Shown here piece by piece: positions 40,235 to 49,867 of a DNA stretch of 64,000 nt. Made by a program: the position numbers and the translations under genes. This DNA is from Erysipelotrichaceae bacterium (GTDB taxonomy: Bacteria; Bacillota_I; Bacilli_A; Erysipelotrichales; Erysipelotrichaceae), in NCBI GenBank assembly GCA_022767445.1, contig JALENJ010000034.1, positions 1 to 64,000 of the forward strand, given 5' to 3'. Position 1 is the stretch's first letter; each line of letters starts with the position of its first letter. The notes beneath the pieces are model-generated. The model did not search any database. It saw nothing but the letters and a program-made list of their open reading frames with translations, and had not been told where the DNA came from.

Positions 40235-41009
40235 AATGATGATAAGAACGTTAGTCGCTATCGCGATATTGGTTGTGGTAATACCACCTCTATACTTTGG
40301 TGGGAATCTTTTACAAGCATTATTAGCTTTGATTACTTTATTGGGCTCATTGGAGATTGCTTCTGTTACAGATCAAAAGAAGCACTATGTTTTAGCATTT
40401 TTTATCATGTTGGCGATAGCTGCGATGTATTATATCAATCGTTCAGCATATCCTGCTGTTCTTGCGATTTGGTTGATTGTATTATTTGCAGTAGAGCTCT
40501 TAAGTAAGAAAGAGAACAGTGATTTAGCAGCCTATACTTTCTTGATGTCTGTATTGATGGGGTTGGCACTTCGTTGTCTGTCGGTCATCTATCAGGGAAG
40601 TCATGGTTTCTTAATGATGATACTTGTCATGATTGCATGTTTCTTATGTGATACAGGTGCGTATCTAACAGGATCTCGATTTGGTAAACATAAGTTAATC
40701 CCTCATGTATCACCAAATAAATCAGTAGAGGGTGCGATTGGTGGATATCTGATCGGTATGATTGGCTCTTTACTATGGGGACTTTTTGTAACAACATATT
40801 TACCAACATCTCTTGTGATAGCCACAAGTTTGATTCTTCCTGCAGTTGCACAGATTGGTGATTTAAGTTTTTCTTCCATCAAACGTCGTTTTGGAATTAA
40901 GGACTTCTCTAATCTATTACCAGGACATGGAGGTATCTTTGATCGTATCGACTCTTTGATATTCTGTTTGATGGCATTTAATGGCCTGTTAATATTATGG
41001 GGTATCTAA
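40227..41009 (+). CDS. cdsA: Phosphatidate cytidylyltransferase
   Basis: SFSSIKRRFGIKDFSNLLPGHGGIFDRIDS. Confidence 0.95.
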   Translation: MSKMMIRTLVAIAILVVVIPPLYFGGNLLQALLALITLLGSLEIASVTDQKKHYVLAFFIMLAIAAMYYINRSAYPAVLAIWLIVLFAVELLSKKENSDLAAYTFLMSVLMGLALRCLSVIYQGSHGFLMMILVMIACFLCDTGAYLTGSRFGKHKLIPHVSPNKSVEGAIGGYLIGMIGSLLWGLFVTTYLPTSLVIATSLILPAVAQIGDLSFSSIKRRFGIKDFSNLLPGHGGIFDRIDSLIFCLMAFNGLLILWGI

Positions 41010-41010
41010 G

Positions 41011-42168
41011 ATGAAAAGACTGATGTTATTAGGTGCTAGTGGTTCCATTGGCACACAGACTATCGATGTAGTATTACAACATCCACAGGATTTTGTACTT
41101 GTGGGTATTAGTGTAGGACACCGTATTGATGTATTAAAACAGATATTATCCAAAGTACAAGTGAAGTATGTCTGCGTTGCAGAAAAACAAGATCGACAAG
41201 TACTAGAAGCACAATATCCAGATATTACTTTCTATGATGGTGATGAAGGTTTATTAGCACTAGCTAAGAAAGATGAGTATGACTTATTGGTGAATGCTTT
41301 GGTAGGTTTTGTAGGCTTCTTACCAACTCTACATGCGATAGAAAGTGGACATTCAATTGCCTTAGCAAATAAGGAAACACTGGTTGTTGGTGGTGAGTTA
41401 ATCAAAAAGGCGATTCAAAAACATCATGTATCCTTGTATCCAATTGATAGTGAACATTCTGCTATCTTCCAAGCTCTACAAGGTAACAAAAATTATCAGA
41501 TTAAACGTTTAATCATCACAGCTTCTGGTGGTTCTTTCCGTAAGTTAAGCCGTGATGACTTAAAAGATGTTACAGTATCACAAGCCTTGGCACATCCAAA
41601 CTGGACGATGGGTGCTAAGATTACGATTGATAGTGCAGATATGATGAACAAAGGTTTTGAAGTGATAGAGGCACATTATCTATTTGATATTGATTATGAT
41701 GATATTGATGTGGTAATGCATCCGGAGTCGGTTGTGCATTCCATGGTGGAATATGTTGATCACAGTATCATTGCCCAACTTGGTGCACCAGATATGAGAG
41801 TACCAATTCAATATGCTCTAACATGGCCTGATCGCTACCCATTACATTTAGAAAAACCACTCGACTTAACACAGTTATCTGGTTTACATTTTGATAAGCC
41901 AGATACAGATCGATTTCCGCTATTAGCACTTGCTTACAAAGCGGGTAAAAAGGGTGGTAACTTACCAGCAGTGATGAATGCTGCAAATGAAGTAGCTAAT
42001 GCGGCATTTAGAGAAGAAAAGATACCATTCTTGATGATAGAGGACATCGTCATTAGTGCAGTAAACTCCGTAGGATACCAACCGATTGAAACCGTACAGG
42101 ATTTAATTGACGCAAATGAATACGGAAGAAAGTTTGCTCTACAACAAATTGAAGGAGTGAATGAATGA
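41011..42168 (+). CDS. dxr: 1-deoxy-D-xylulose 5-phosphate reductoisomerase
   Basis: LLGASGSIGTQTIDV; LANKETLVVGGELI; PIDSEHSAIFQAL. Confidence 0.97.
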   Translation: MKRLMLLGASGSIGTQTIDVVLQHPQDFVLVGISVGHRIDVLKQILSKVQVKYVCVAEKQDRQVLEAQYPDITFYDGDEGLLALAKKDEYDLLVNALVGFVGFLPTLHAIESGHSIALANKETLVVGGELIKKAIQKHHVSLYPIDSEHSAIFQALQGNKNYQIKRLIITASGGSFRKLSRDDLKDVTVSQALAHPNWTMGAKITIDSADMMNKGFEVIEAHYLFDIDYDDIDVVMHPESVVHSMVEYVDHSIIAQLGAPDMRVPIQYALTWPDRYPLHLEKPLDLTQLSGLHFDKPDTDRFPLLALAYKAGKKGGNLPAVMNAANEVANAAFREEKIPFLMIEDIVISAVNSVGYQPIETVQDLIDANEYGRKFALQQIEGVNE

Positions 42169-43226
42169 CAATTATTTTATTTCTACTATTACTATCCATT
42201 ATTGTAACAATCCATGAGTTTGGTCATTTCTTAGTGGCGAAATTATTTGGTGTATATTGTTTTGAGTTCTCCATTGGTATGGGACCAGCATTATTTACAC
42301 GAAAAGGAAAAGAGACAAAGTTTTCGATTCGTGCTTTGCCAATCGGTGGTTATGTATCCATGGCAGGTGAGGTGGATGGTGATGAAGCCTACCCAGAGGT
42401 AAAAGTACCAGAGGGAAGAAGACTAACAGATCAAAAGGCATGGAAGAAGATCTGTATCATGCTTGCAGGTGTAACGATGAATTTCTTGCTTGCATGGATT
42501 ATCTTCTCTATGTATTTATTGAATGTAGGCACATTCAATAAACCAAGCAAACCTGTTATCGCTTCTATTATGGAAAATAGTCCAGCACAGGATGCTGGAC
42601 TAATGGCAGGGGATACCATCATCAAGGTAACCAAAGAGGATGGCTCATCCATACAACCAAGTACGTTTATGGAGTTCCAAACATTTAATGCGGATAATAC
42701 AGGTAAGGAAATAATCGTTGTATTACGCAACAATCAACAGGTAACTGTTGAAGTGACACCTGTCTATAACGAAGAGGCACAAAGCTATATCATCGGTATC
42801 AGCGCAAGTGCAGGTGAACCAGTCAAAGTGAATCTGTTGAACTGTTGGTATTATGGTTTCTATCAGATGGGTGTCGTTATCAATATGACACTACAAGCCT
42901 TGCTTAATTTGGTTAGAGGTAGGGGATTAAATCAATTATCTGGACCGGTAGGTATCTATCAGGCAACCGAGACATACGCAAGCCTTGGCTTTGGTGCATA
43001 TATGATGTTGATTGCACAGATTAGTTTAAACGTAGGTATCTTTAACTTACTGCCATTACCAGTATTAGATGGTGGACAAGTTGTGATTACAATCTTAGAG
43101 ACGATTACACATCGTCAATTCAACGAGAAGATAAAGACTGTAATTATGATTGTTTGCTGGTTACTTCTAATCAGTGTTATGATATTTGCGACGTGGAATG
43201 ATATTTCAAAATTATTGATGAGATAG
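42165..43226 (+). CDS. rseP: RIP metalloprotease RseP
   Basis: IVTIHEFGHFLVAK; PDZ; NLLPLPVLDGGQV. Confidence 0.96.
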   Translation: MTIILFLLLLSIIVTIHEFGHFLVAKLFGVYCFEFSIGMGPALFTRKGKETKFSIRALPIGGYVSMAGEVDGDEAYPEVKVPEGRRLTDQKAWKKICIMLAGVTMNFLLAWIIFSMYLLNVGTFNKPSKPVIASIMENSPAQDAGLMAGDTIIKVTKEDGSSIQPSTFMEFQTFNADNTGKEIIVVLRNNQQVTVEVTPVYNEEAQSYIIGISASAGEPVKVNLLNCWYYGFYQMGVVINMTLQALLNLVRGRGLNQLSGPVGIYQATETYASLGFGAYMMLIAQISLNVGIFNLLPLPVLDGGQVVITILETITHRQFNEKIKTVIMIVCWLLLISVMIFATWNDISKLLMR

Positions 43227-43236
43227 GAGAATAGGA

Positions 43237-44250
43237 ATGAAAACAATTCTAGTAACTGGAGGAACGGGCTTTATCGGCTCAAATACTTGTGTATCTTTGA
43301 TGAATGCAGGTTATGAGGTTATCGTTTTAGATAACCTGTATAACTCAAAAGAGGTTGTGTTAAATCGTATTGAGAAATTAACAGGTAAAAGACCAAAGTT
43401 CTATAAGATGGATATCTTAGATAGAGAAGGACTTGATCGTGTATTTGCAGAGAATCATATCGATGCGGTGATTCACTTTGCAGGATATAAAGCAGTTGGT
43501 GAATCTGTACAGATTCCATTAACATATTATGAAAATAACATTGCTGGATCATTAAACTTATACCAAGCAATGAAAAAAGCTGGTTGTAAGACTCTTGTAT
43601 TCTCTTCCAGTGCGACTGTATATGGATCACCAAAGTCATGCCCGATCAAGGAAGACTTCGATGTATCCACAACAAACCCATATGGTACAACGAAGCTAAT
43701 GAACGAGATGATCTTACAAGACTTATCTGTATCAGATAGTGATTGGTCCATTATGTTGTTGCGTTACTTCAACCCAATCGGAGCACATCCAAGTGGATTA
43801 TTGGGTGAAGTACCTAACGGTATCCCAAATAACTTAGTGCCTTATATTGCACGTGTGGCGATTGGTCAAAGCGAGAAAGTACGCGTATATGGCAATGATT
43901 ATTCAACAGTAGATGGAACAGGTGTACGTGACTACATCCACGTATGTGATTTAGCGGATGGACATATCGCAGCTGTCAAGTATGCTCTAGAACATAAGGG
44001 TGTTGAGAAGGTAAACCTTGGTACAGGTAATGGTTACAGTGTATTACAAGTTGTAGAAGCTTATGGTAAAGCATGTGGTAAACAATTACCATATGAGATT
44101 CAACCAAGAAGAGCAGGCGATATCGCTGAGTGCTATGCAGATCCAACAAAGGCACTAGAGCTATTTGGTTGGAAGGCTAAATATAACCTAGATGAGATGT
44201 GTAAGGATTCTTGGAACTTTACACAGATGAATCCAAACGGAATTGAGTAG
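43237..44250 (+). CDS. galE: UDP-glucose 4-epimerase
   Basis: VTGGTGFIGSNTCVSL; YYENNIAGSLNL; SSSATVYG. Confidence 0.95.
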   Translation: MKTILVTGGTGFIGSNTCVSLMNAGYEVIVLDNLYNSKEVVLNRIEKLTGKRPKFYKMDILDREGLDRVFAENHIDAVIHFAGYKAVGESVQIPLTYYENNIAGSLNLYQAMKKAGCKTLVFSSSATVYGSPKSCPIKEDFDVSTTNPYGTTKLMNEMILQDLSVSDSDWSIMLLRYFNPIGAHPSGLLGEVPNGIPNNLVPYIARVAIGQSEKVRVYGNDYSTVDGTGVRDYIHVCDLADGHIAAVKYALEHKGVEKVNLGTGNGYSVLQVVEAYGKACGKQLPYEIQPRRAGDIAECYADPTKALELFGWKAKYNLDEMCKDSWNFTQMNPNGIE

Positions 44251-44254
44251 ACGT

Positions 44255-44668
44255 ATGATAGGAATTATTATTACAGGAAACGGAAGATTTCCAGAGGGTG
44301 TAAGTAGTGCAATGGAGATACTATCCGGAAAGCCAAAAGACTTTGAAGTCGTATCGTATTTATTAGAAGAGACTGTTGATGAATACGAAGCTAGACTTCG
44401 CTCAACAATCGAAGGACTCAAACATTGTGGTAGTATACTCATCATGACAGACTTGCAGGATAGTACAACATACCGCAGTGCATGCATGTTGGCGAAAGAA
44501 TTTGCGGCAGAGGTAAATATCGATGTCGTAGCAGGCTTGAATATCGGTATGGTATTACAGACCAGCATGGCAAGATCATACATTACAAATGTCAATGACC
44601 TAGCATCTCTAGCTACAGAAACAGGCCATAGTCAAATCGTCGACTTCGACGAAAAATCACCAGATTAA
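44255..44668 (+). CDS. Orphan PTS EIIA-Man-like domain protein lacking the active-site His
   Basis: MIGIIITGNGRFPEG: the expected GHG is GNG; VDTWGGSPFN-type motif degenerate (TDLQDSTTYRS). Confidence 0.75.
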   Translation: MIGIIITGNGRFPEGVSSAMEILSGKPKDFEVVSYLLEETVDEYEARLRSTIEGLKHCGSILIMTDLQDSTTYRSACMLAKEFAAEVNIDVVAGLNIGMVLQTSMARSYITNVNDLASLATETGHSQIVDFDEKSPD

Positions 44669-44744
44669 TTAACAGGAGGTTACAGCGTAAAAGCTGTACC
44701 TCTTTTCATTTTCTAAAAGTTTGTTTTAGTAGAAAATGTCTTGA

Positions 44745-44801
44745 TTGACTCAGATGTATATAAATGCTAGAGTGTACTAAGTTAGTTAGTACTAACAAAC
44801 T
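44745..44801 (+). promoter_or_regulatory. Promoter plus 22-bp dyad for ABC-transporter operon
   Basis: TTGACT-N17-TAGAGT; AGTTAGTTAGTACTAACAAACT near-perfect palindrome at 44780-44801. Confidence 0.5.
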
Positions 44802-44814
44802 TCAAGGAGTCATG

Positions 44815-45429
44815 ATGAAGAATTACATTTGGTTAAATCCAGTTGTTTCAGTTGCGTATGATGGAACAGGGCTGAATTATTTTTTAAATGATTTAGGCTT
44901 TGAAATTGTACAACCAGTACGAGATTATATATCGATTGTAAAGAATAAATATAAAGATGCTTTACAGCGTAGTCATGGGGTAGTTCTAGATCAACGCTGT
45001 CCAAAAATTAGCGATGAGTTTCATCGTATGCGTAGTGACGTAGAGTATCACAATATTGATCCTATCCTAATCCATGTCGCAAAAGAATTAGCGGATAGAG
45101 AAGATTTAAATGATGGATATAAGTGGGTTATCACTCCATGTCGATCATTAAAGACCTATGGTGATTCTCTACATCTTAAAGATACGATATTTCTAACTTG
45201 GGATGATTTCAAAGAATACATCAAAGTCAATGTCAGTGGAAAGAAACTAGATGCTAGTCCAATTCCATTTGGATTTTTCGATAGTATCGAAAAACAAACA
45301 GTATATGTTAGTAAAGATAACCTGATGGATTATCCAAAGAAGGGGATACGATTGATCGAGGGATTGTATTGCAAGAATGGTTGTCATAATGGAGATGGTG
45401 TACAGTGCATAAACAAACACGGAAGTTAA
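44815..45429 (+). CDS. Cys-motif protein, possible divergent [FeFe]-hydrogenase C-terminal-like domain
   Basis: LDQRCPKI, VITPCRSL and LYCKNGCHNGDGV spaced like hydrogenase H-cluster loops. Confidence 0.45.
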   Translation: MKNYIWLNPVVSVAYDGTGLNYFLNDLGFEIVQPVRDYISIVKNKYKDALQRSHGVVLDQRCPKISDEFHRMRSDVEYHNIDPILIHVAKELADREDLNDGYKWVITPCRSLKTYGDSLHLKDTIFLTWDDFKEYIKVNVSGKKLDASPIPFGFFDSIEKQTVYVSKDNLMDYPKKGIRLIEGLYCKNGCHNGDGVQCINKHGS

Positions 45430-46172
45430 AAACACTGATTGGTATCCTGATATGTATTGGACTGTATTGGCTCAATACGATGTCAGGTCGATATAGCATC
45501 TACGTATTACCGACGTTAAACATGATATGGGAAAGCTTTGTTAACCTCGTACAAAGCGGACAGCTCTATCGACATGTGATAGCTAGTTTACAACGTATTC
45601 TAATCGGTTATGGAATATCGTTTATACTTGCGATGGGAATCTCTCTACTAGGATATTTCTTACCAAGATTAAAACCGTACTATGCATGGCTATTAGAATT
45701 TATGCGTAATGTTCCACCGCTCAGCTTAATCCCATTATTGATATTGTGGTTTGGGATAGGTGAGACATCGAAGATTATCATCATCATACTGGCTTCTTTC
45801 TTCCCAATGTTTCTGAATATCTCTAAGGGATTAGAAGCCTGTGGAACACAAAGACTAGAGCTTGCCTATGCATTTGGACTAAACAAGAAAGAGACATTCC
45901 AAAAGATTGTTTTACCAAGTGCATTGGGTGATATCCTTGTGGGAATGCGTATTGGTATGGGATATAGCTATCGAGCCATTATCGGTGCAGAGATGATAGC
46001 GGCCAGCAGCGGTCTTGGATATATGATCAATTTTGCAAGATCTCTATCACGTACAGATACAGTTATCGTAGGAATCTTGATTATCGGTATACTTGGGTAT
46101 CTTAGTGATCGGCTATTCCAATACGTGATTAGAAAAGTAATTAAGAACAGTAAGATGTATGAAGCAGATTAA
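45405..46172 (+). CDS. ABC transporter permease (SsuC/TauC-like)
   Basis: EFMRNVPPLSLIPLLILWFGIGETSKIIIIILASFFPMFLN. Confidence 0.9.
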   Translation: MHKQTRKLKTLIGILICIGLYWLNTMSGRYSIYVLPTLNMIWESFVNLVQSGQLYRHVIASLQRILIGYGISFILAMGISLLGYFLPRLKPYYAWLLEFMRNVPPLSLIPLLILWFGIGETSKIIIIILASFFPMFLNISKGLEACGTQRLELAYAFGLNKKETFQKIVLPSALGDILVGMRIGMGYSYRAIIGAEMIAASSGLGYMINFARSLSRTDTVIVGILIIGILGYLSDRLFQYVIRKVIKNSKMYEAD

Positions 46173-46854
46173 GTTAGAGAATATTGTGGTTGAATATCCA
46201 CTGGAAGATCACACAGTACGTGTGATGGATAACCTGAATTTAGAGTTAGATCCACAGCGGATTACAGTCATACTTGGTAAATCCGGTTGTGGAAAGACAA
46301 CACTGTTACGGTTATTAAAAGGATTTGTAAAACCAACCCATGGACATTTAGAAGTCGATAGTACAAAACTATCCTACGTATTCCAAGAACCAAGACTATT
46401 ACCATGGTTAACAGTTTGGCAAAATATCACATTCTTCTTAAAAGAATATGATAAAGAGCAAATACAGAAATTAATAGATGTCGTGCATTTGACTGGATAT
46501 GAGAATGCATATCCAAGTCAACTATCAGGTGGTATGCAAAGTAGAGTTGCCCTTGCAAGGGGACTAGTCTATCAAGCAGAGTATATCCTGATGGATGAAC
46601 CATTTGCGGCATTGGATGACTTTACAAGAGTAACAATGCAAAAAGAATTATTGAATGCACTAGAGAAAAGAAAGATAGGCGTTCTATTTGTGACACATAG
46701 TATCGATGAGGCACTTACCATTGCCCAAGATATCCTGGTGATGGATCAGGGGAAAGTCATCTCTTCCTATCGAATTGAAGAGAAAGAAAGAGACTTGCTA
46801 GATCCTAAATTTATTGATTTAAAGCGTAAGCTTCGTGAAGATATTTGGAGGTAA
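46159..46854 (+). CDS. ABC transporter ATP-binding protein (SsuB/TauB-like)
   Basis: ILGKSGCGKTTLLRLLKG; QLSGGMQSRVALARGL; YILMDEPFAALD. Confidence 0.95.
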   Translation: MKQIKLENIVVEYPLEDHTVRVMDNLNLELDPQRITVILGKSGCGKTTLLRLLKGFVKPTHGHLEVDSTKLSYVFQEPRLLPWLTVWQNITFFLKEYDKEQIQKLIDVVHLTGYENAYPSQLSGGMQSRVALARGLVYQAEYILMDEPFAALDDFTRVTMQKELLNALEKRKIGVLFVTHSIDEALTIAQDILVMDQGKVISSYRIEEKERDLLDPKFIDLKRKLREDIWR

Positions 46855-46858
46855 AGAA

Positions 46859-47827
46859 ATGAAGACGAAGATTTTAAAGATGGTAGCAGTTACTAGCTTA
46901 GTTGCAGGTATGCTTGCAGGTTGTACACAACCAAAAACATCCACAGCTGAAACAAATGATAAACTCAGCGTGGATAAACTTGTTGTAACGTATGTTACAT
47001 CACCACTCAATGTTCCATCAGTGATTGAAAAAGAGAATCACGTATTCGCAGACAACTTAAAAGATGTCGATATTGAATACGCTGAAATCACAAGTGGAGC
47101 AGACCAAAGCCAAGCATTAGCTTCAGGCGATGTACAGATTCTACACGCAATTGGTGGATCGTCCGTCATCGCGGCAGTAGCTGGGGGAGCAGACATCAAG
47201 ATCTTAAACATGTATAGTCGTGCACCAGAAGCGTTTGCGCTATACTCCAGCAATGATTCCCTCAATTCCCCAGAATCCCTAAAGGGTAAGACAATTGCTG
47301 GACCTGCAGGTACAAATCTACATGAGTTATTGGTTGCTTACCTCAAAAAAGGAAATCTAACAATCGATGATGTAAACTTCGTATCTATGAGCATTCCAGA
47401 TGCACGTGCTGCCTTAGAGGCAGGTAGTATCGATGTAGCGATGCTAGGTGGACCAGCCGCATACAATGCGGATAAGTCAGGACTACACAAAGTCAGAGAT
47501 GGTAAAGGCTTAATCGAAGCGATTATCTGTGTTGTGACAACACAGAAGTTCTATGATGAACACAAAGATGTGATCGATGCATTCATGAATGCACAAAAGC
47601 AACTACGTACATTCATGCAGGATAATCCTGAAGAGACAAAGGAGATTGTCGAAAAAGTACTAGAGCTAGACGATGAGGCATACGAGGCAATGTATGGACA
47701 ATATGACTTCAGCTTAGAAGTGAGTCAAAGTGATATCAATGGTCTACAGAAGACAGCCGACTTCATGTATGAAAACGGTATGATTCAAACACAAGTAGAC
47801 GCAAGTTCACTATTTATTAAGCAGTAA
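46859..47827 (+). CDS. ABC transporter substrate-binding lipoprotein (SsuA/NMT1-like)
   Basis: GMLAGCTQPK lipobox; LKGKTIAGPAGTNLHELLVAYL. Confidence 0.9.
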   Translation: MKTKILKMVAVTSLVAGMLAGCTQPKTSTAETNDKLSVDKLVVTYVTSPLNVPSVIEKENHVFADNLKDVDIEYAEITSGADQSQALASGDVQILHAIGGSSVIAAVAGGADIKILNMYSRAPEAFALYSSNDSLNSPESLKGKTIAGPAGTNLHELLVAYLKKGNLTIDDVNFVSMSIPDARAALEAGSIDVAMLGGPAAYNADKSGLHKVRDGKGLIEAIICVVTTQKFYDEHKDVIDAFMNAQKQLRTFMQDNPEETKEIVEKVLELDDEAYEAMYGQYDFSLEVSQSDINGLQKTADFMYENGMIQTQVDASSLFIKQ

Positions 47828-48126
47828 TTGATAAGGTCAAAATACACACTTAACAGTTGTCTATTTTGACCTTTTTATTATGTCTTTAACGATATGATTG
47901 GAAGTGCAACTTATTTTTTTATGATTTTTTGAAAAAACTGATAAAATGAAACAAAAAATTAGAAAATCAAACAAAAATATAACTGGAAAACAAAAAAATG
48001 AAAAAAATAAGAAATCCTAAAAAAGTGCATAAAATAAGCATATTTTACATGTTTTTGATTTTACATATCATTAAATATACGAAAATAACATTGCAAAAGA
48101 AAACATAAAATGAGTAGAATACAGCC

Positions 48127-49722
48127 ATGATGAAAAATACGATGAAAAAACAAAAGGGAATTTTCGTAGCAGGTACATTATCCGCAGTTTTATTTGCTAG
48201 CTCATTATCCTTAACAACAGTTAAGGCCGACGATGCGGTAAATCCATTTACAAGCGATGCGCTACCTGTTATTAGCGTCGATGCTGACGTAGATGATCCA
48301 TATACAGTTATTAAAAACGAAGTGATTAAACAACGCGCACTTCTTGGTGGATATGATTTAAACTATATCTCACTTGAAAAAAGTGTTGCTGATATCAGTG
48401 GTTTCGATCGAAACGCAACAGGTATTCAAACTGTAACTGTAAAAGTTAACTTAGCTAGTACAGGGGATAAGGAGGTTGAAAAGAGACTAGGGTATTCCTT
48501 TGTACAAAAGGTCGTAGTGAAACTAACACAGGACAGTGCACCTGTTGTACAACTAAAGAGTGATACGATTACCGTTAATAACGGTGATACATTCAACGCT
48601 TCTAACTACATCTCTTATATCAATGATGATTCCGGTATCTTACCAGTATTATCAGTAAGTGGAGAAGTTAACATGGATGTTGATGGTGAGTATCCTGTTA
48701 CATATACAGTAGCAGATACAGCTGGACATACATCTGTTGCAGTATTAACAGTTATCGTTAAGACACCTGTTGAAATTGCAGTAGCTAAGCAAGCTGAAGA
48801 AGAAGCAAAAGTAGCTGAAGTAACTGCTCAAATTGAAGCAGCAAAAGCTTTAACAGAACAACCAGTCAGTGAAGAGTCACAACAGCAAGCTACTGAACAA
48901 GTTAATGACTTGCAATCACAGCTCGCTGATATACAAAAAGAAATTGATGCGATCAAGGCAATTGGTAATGAAGCTAATGCCACTGCTGGTATCAATGAGG
49001 AAATCAATGTTGAAACACCAACAGTTCCTCAACCAGTCGCACCAGAGCCAGCACCTGCTCCAGAGCCAGAGCCAACACCAGAACCTGTAGCACCTGCTAC
49101 AGTGGAACCAACTCCAGCTCCATCATTACCAGCAACAACAAAGACAATGTATCCAAACGAACGTCTAAACGTTCGTACAGAACCAAATACATCCGCATCT
49201 ATTATCACAACATTAAATGTAAATGATGCGATTGCATGTACGGATACAGTATCCAATGGATGGCAACAGATTGTGATCAATGGACGAGTAGGTTGGGTAT
49301 ATGCAAGCTATATTCAAGCTGATAAGTATGTAGCTCCAACACCAGCTCCATCAACATCTACTGGTCAGTATGGACAATACACAGCAGCGATCAACCTAGC
49401 ACTTTCATTCGTAGGTAACACACCATATGTATGGGGTGGTGCATCTCCTGCAGGATTTGACTGCTCAGGTTTAGTTAAGTACTGCTATGGTATTTCACAA
49501 AGAACAACATACACACAACAAACATTAGGTACACACCGTTATGATGTTTGGAATGCTCCAGCTGGCGCATTGTACTTCTGGGGATCTGAGTCAGCTCCTT
49601 ACCACGTTGCAATCTCTCTTGGTGGTGGACAAACAGTACAAGCTATGAACGAAAGAGATGGTATCAAGGTTGCAGGAATACAATACTTCATGCCTTCATA
49701 CTATGTCATCATCGGTCAATAA
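48127..49722 (+). CDS. Secreted NlpC/P60 cell-wall hydrolase with SH3b and Ig-like/DUF5011-type region
   Basis: Signal peptide; NERLNVRTEPNTSASIITTL; TPYVWGGASPAGFDCSGLVKYCYG. Confidence 0.9.
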   Translation: MMKNTMKKQKGIFVAGTLSAVLFASSLSLTTVKADDAVNPFTSDALPVISVDADVDDPYTVIKNEVIKQRALLGGYDLNYISLEKSVADISGFDRNATGIQTVTVKVNLASTGDKEVEKRLGYSFVQKVVVKLTQDSAPVVQLKSDTITVNNGDTFNASNYISYINDDSGILPVLSVSGEVNMDVDGEYPVTYTVADTAGHTSVAVLTVIVKTPVEIAVAKQAEEEAKVAEVTAQIEAAKALTEQPVSEESQQQATEQVNDLQSQLADIQKEIDAIKAIGNEANATAGINEEINVETPTVPQPVAPEPAPAPEPEPTPEPVAPATVEPTPAPSLPATTKTMYPNERLNVRTEPNTSASIITTLNVNDAIACTDTVSNGWQQIVINGRVGWVYASYIQADKYVAPTPAPSTSTGQYGQYTAAINLALSFVGNTPYVWGGASPAGFDCSGLVKYCYGISQRTTYTQQTLGTHRYDVWNAPAGALYFWGSESAPYHVAISLGGGQTVQAMNERDGIKVAGIQYFMPSYYVIIGQ

Positions 49723-49724
49723 TG

Positions 49725-49748
49725 AACTCTCGAAAGAGAGTTTTTTTA
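49725..49748 (+). terminator. Rho-independent terminator
   Basis: AACTCTC-GAAA-GAGAGTT-TTTTT. Confidence 0.85.
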
Positions 49749-49867
49749 TGGCAAATATGAAAGAAAGTCATAAAAATATGTAATTTTTATCACAATAGTT
49801 TGTGAAATTATGTGAAAACTGGCCCAAAAAGTTGCAAAACCATCATTGAACTCGGTAAAATATATGT

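Noticed and set aside
48040-48075. Possible WalR-like box upstream of the NlpC/P60 gene
   Set aside because: TGTAAA half-sites on the minus strand are 10 nt apart rather than the N5 consensus.
49029-49280. Gly/Val-rich minus-strand ORF (GAGVGSTVAGATGSGVGSGSGAGAGSG)
   Set aside because: Antisense of the Pro/Glu/Ala-rich linker of the NlpC/P60 gene.
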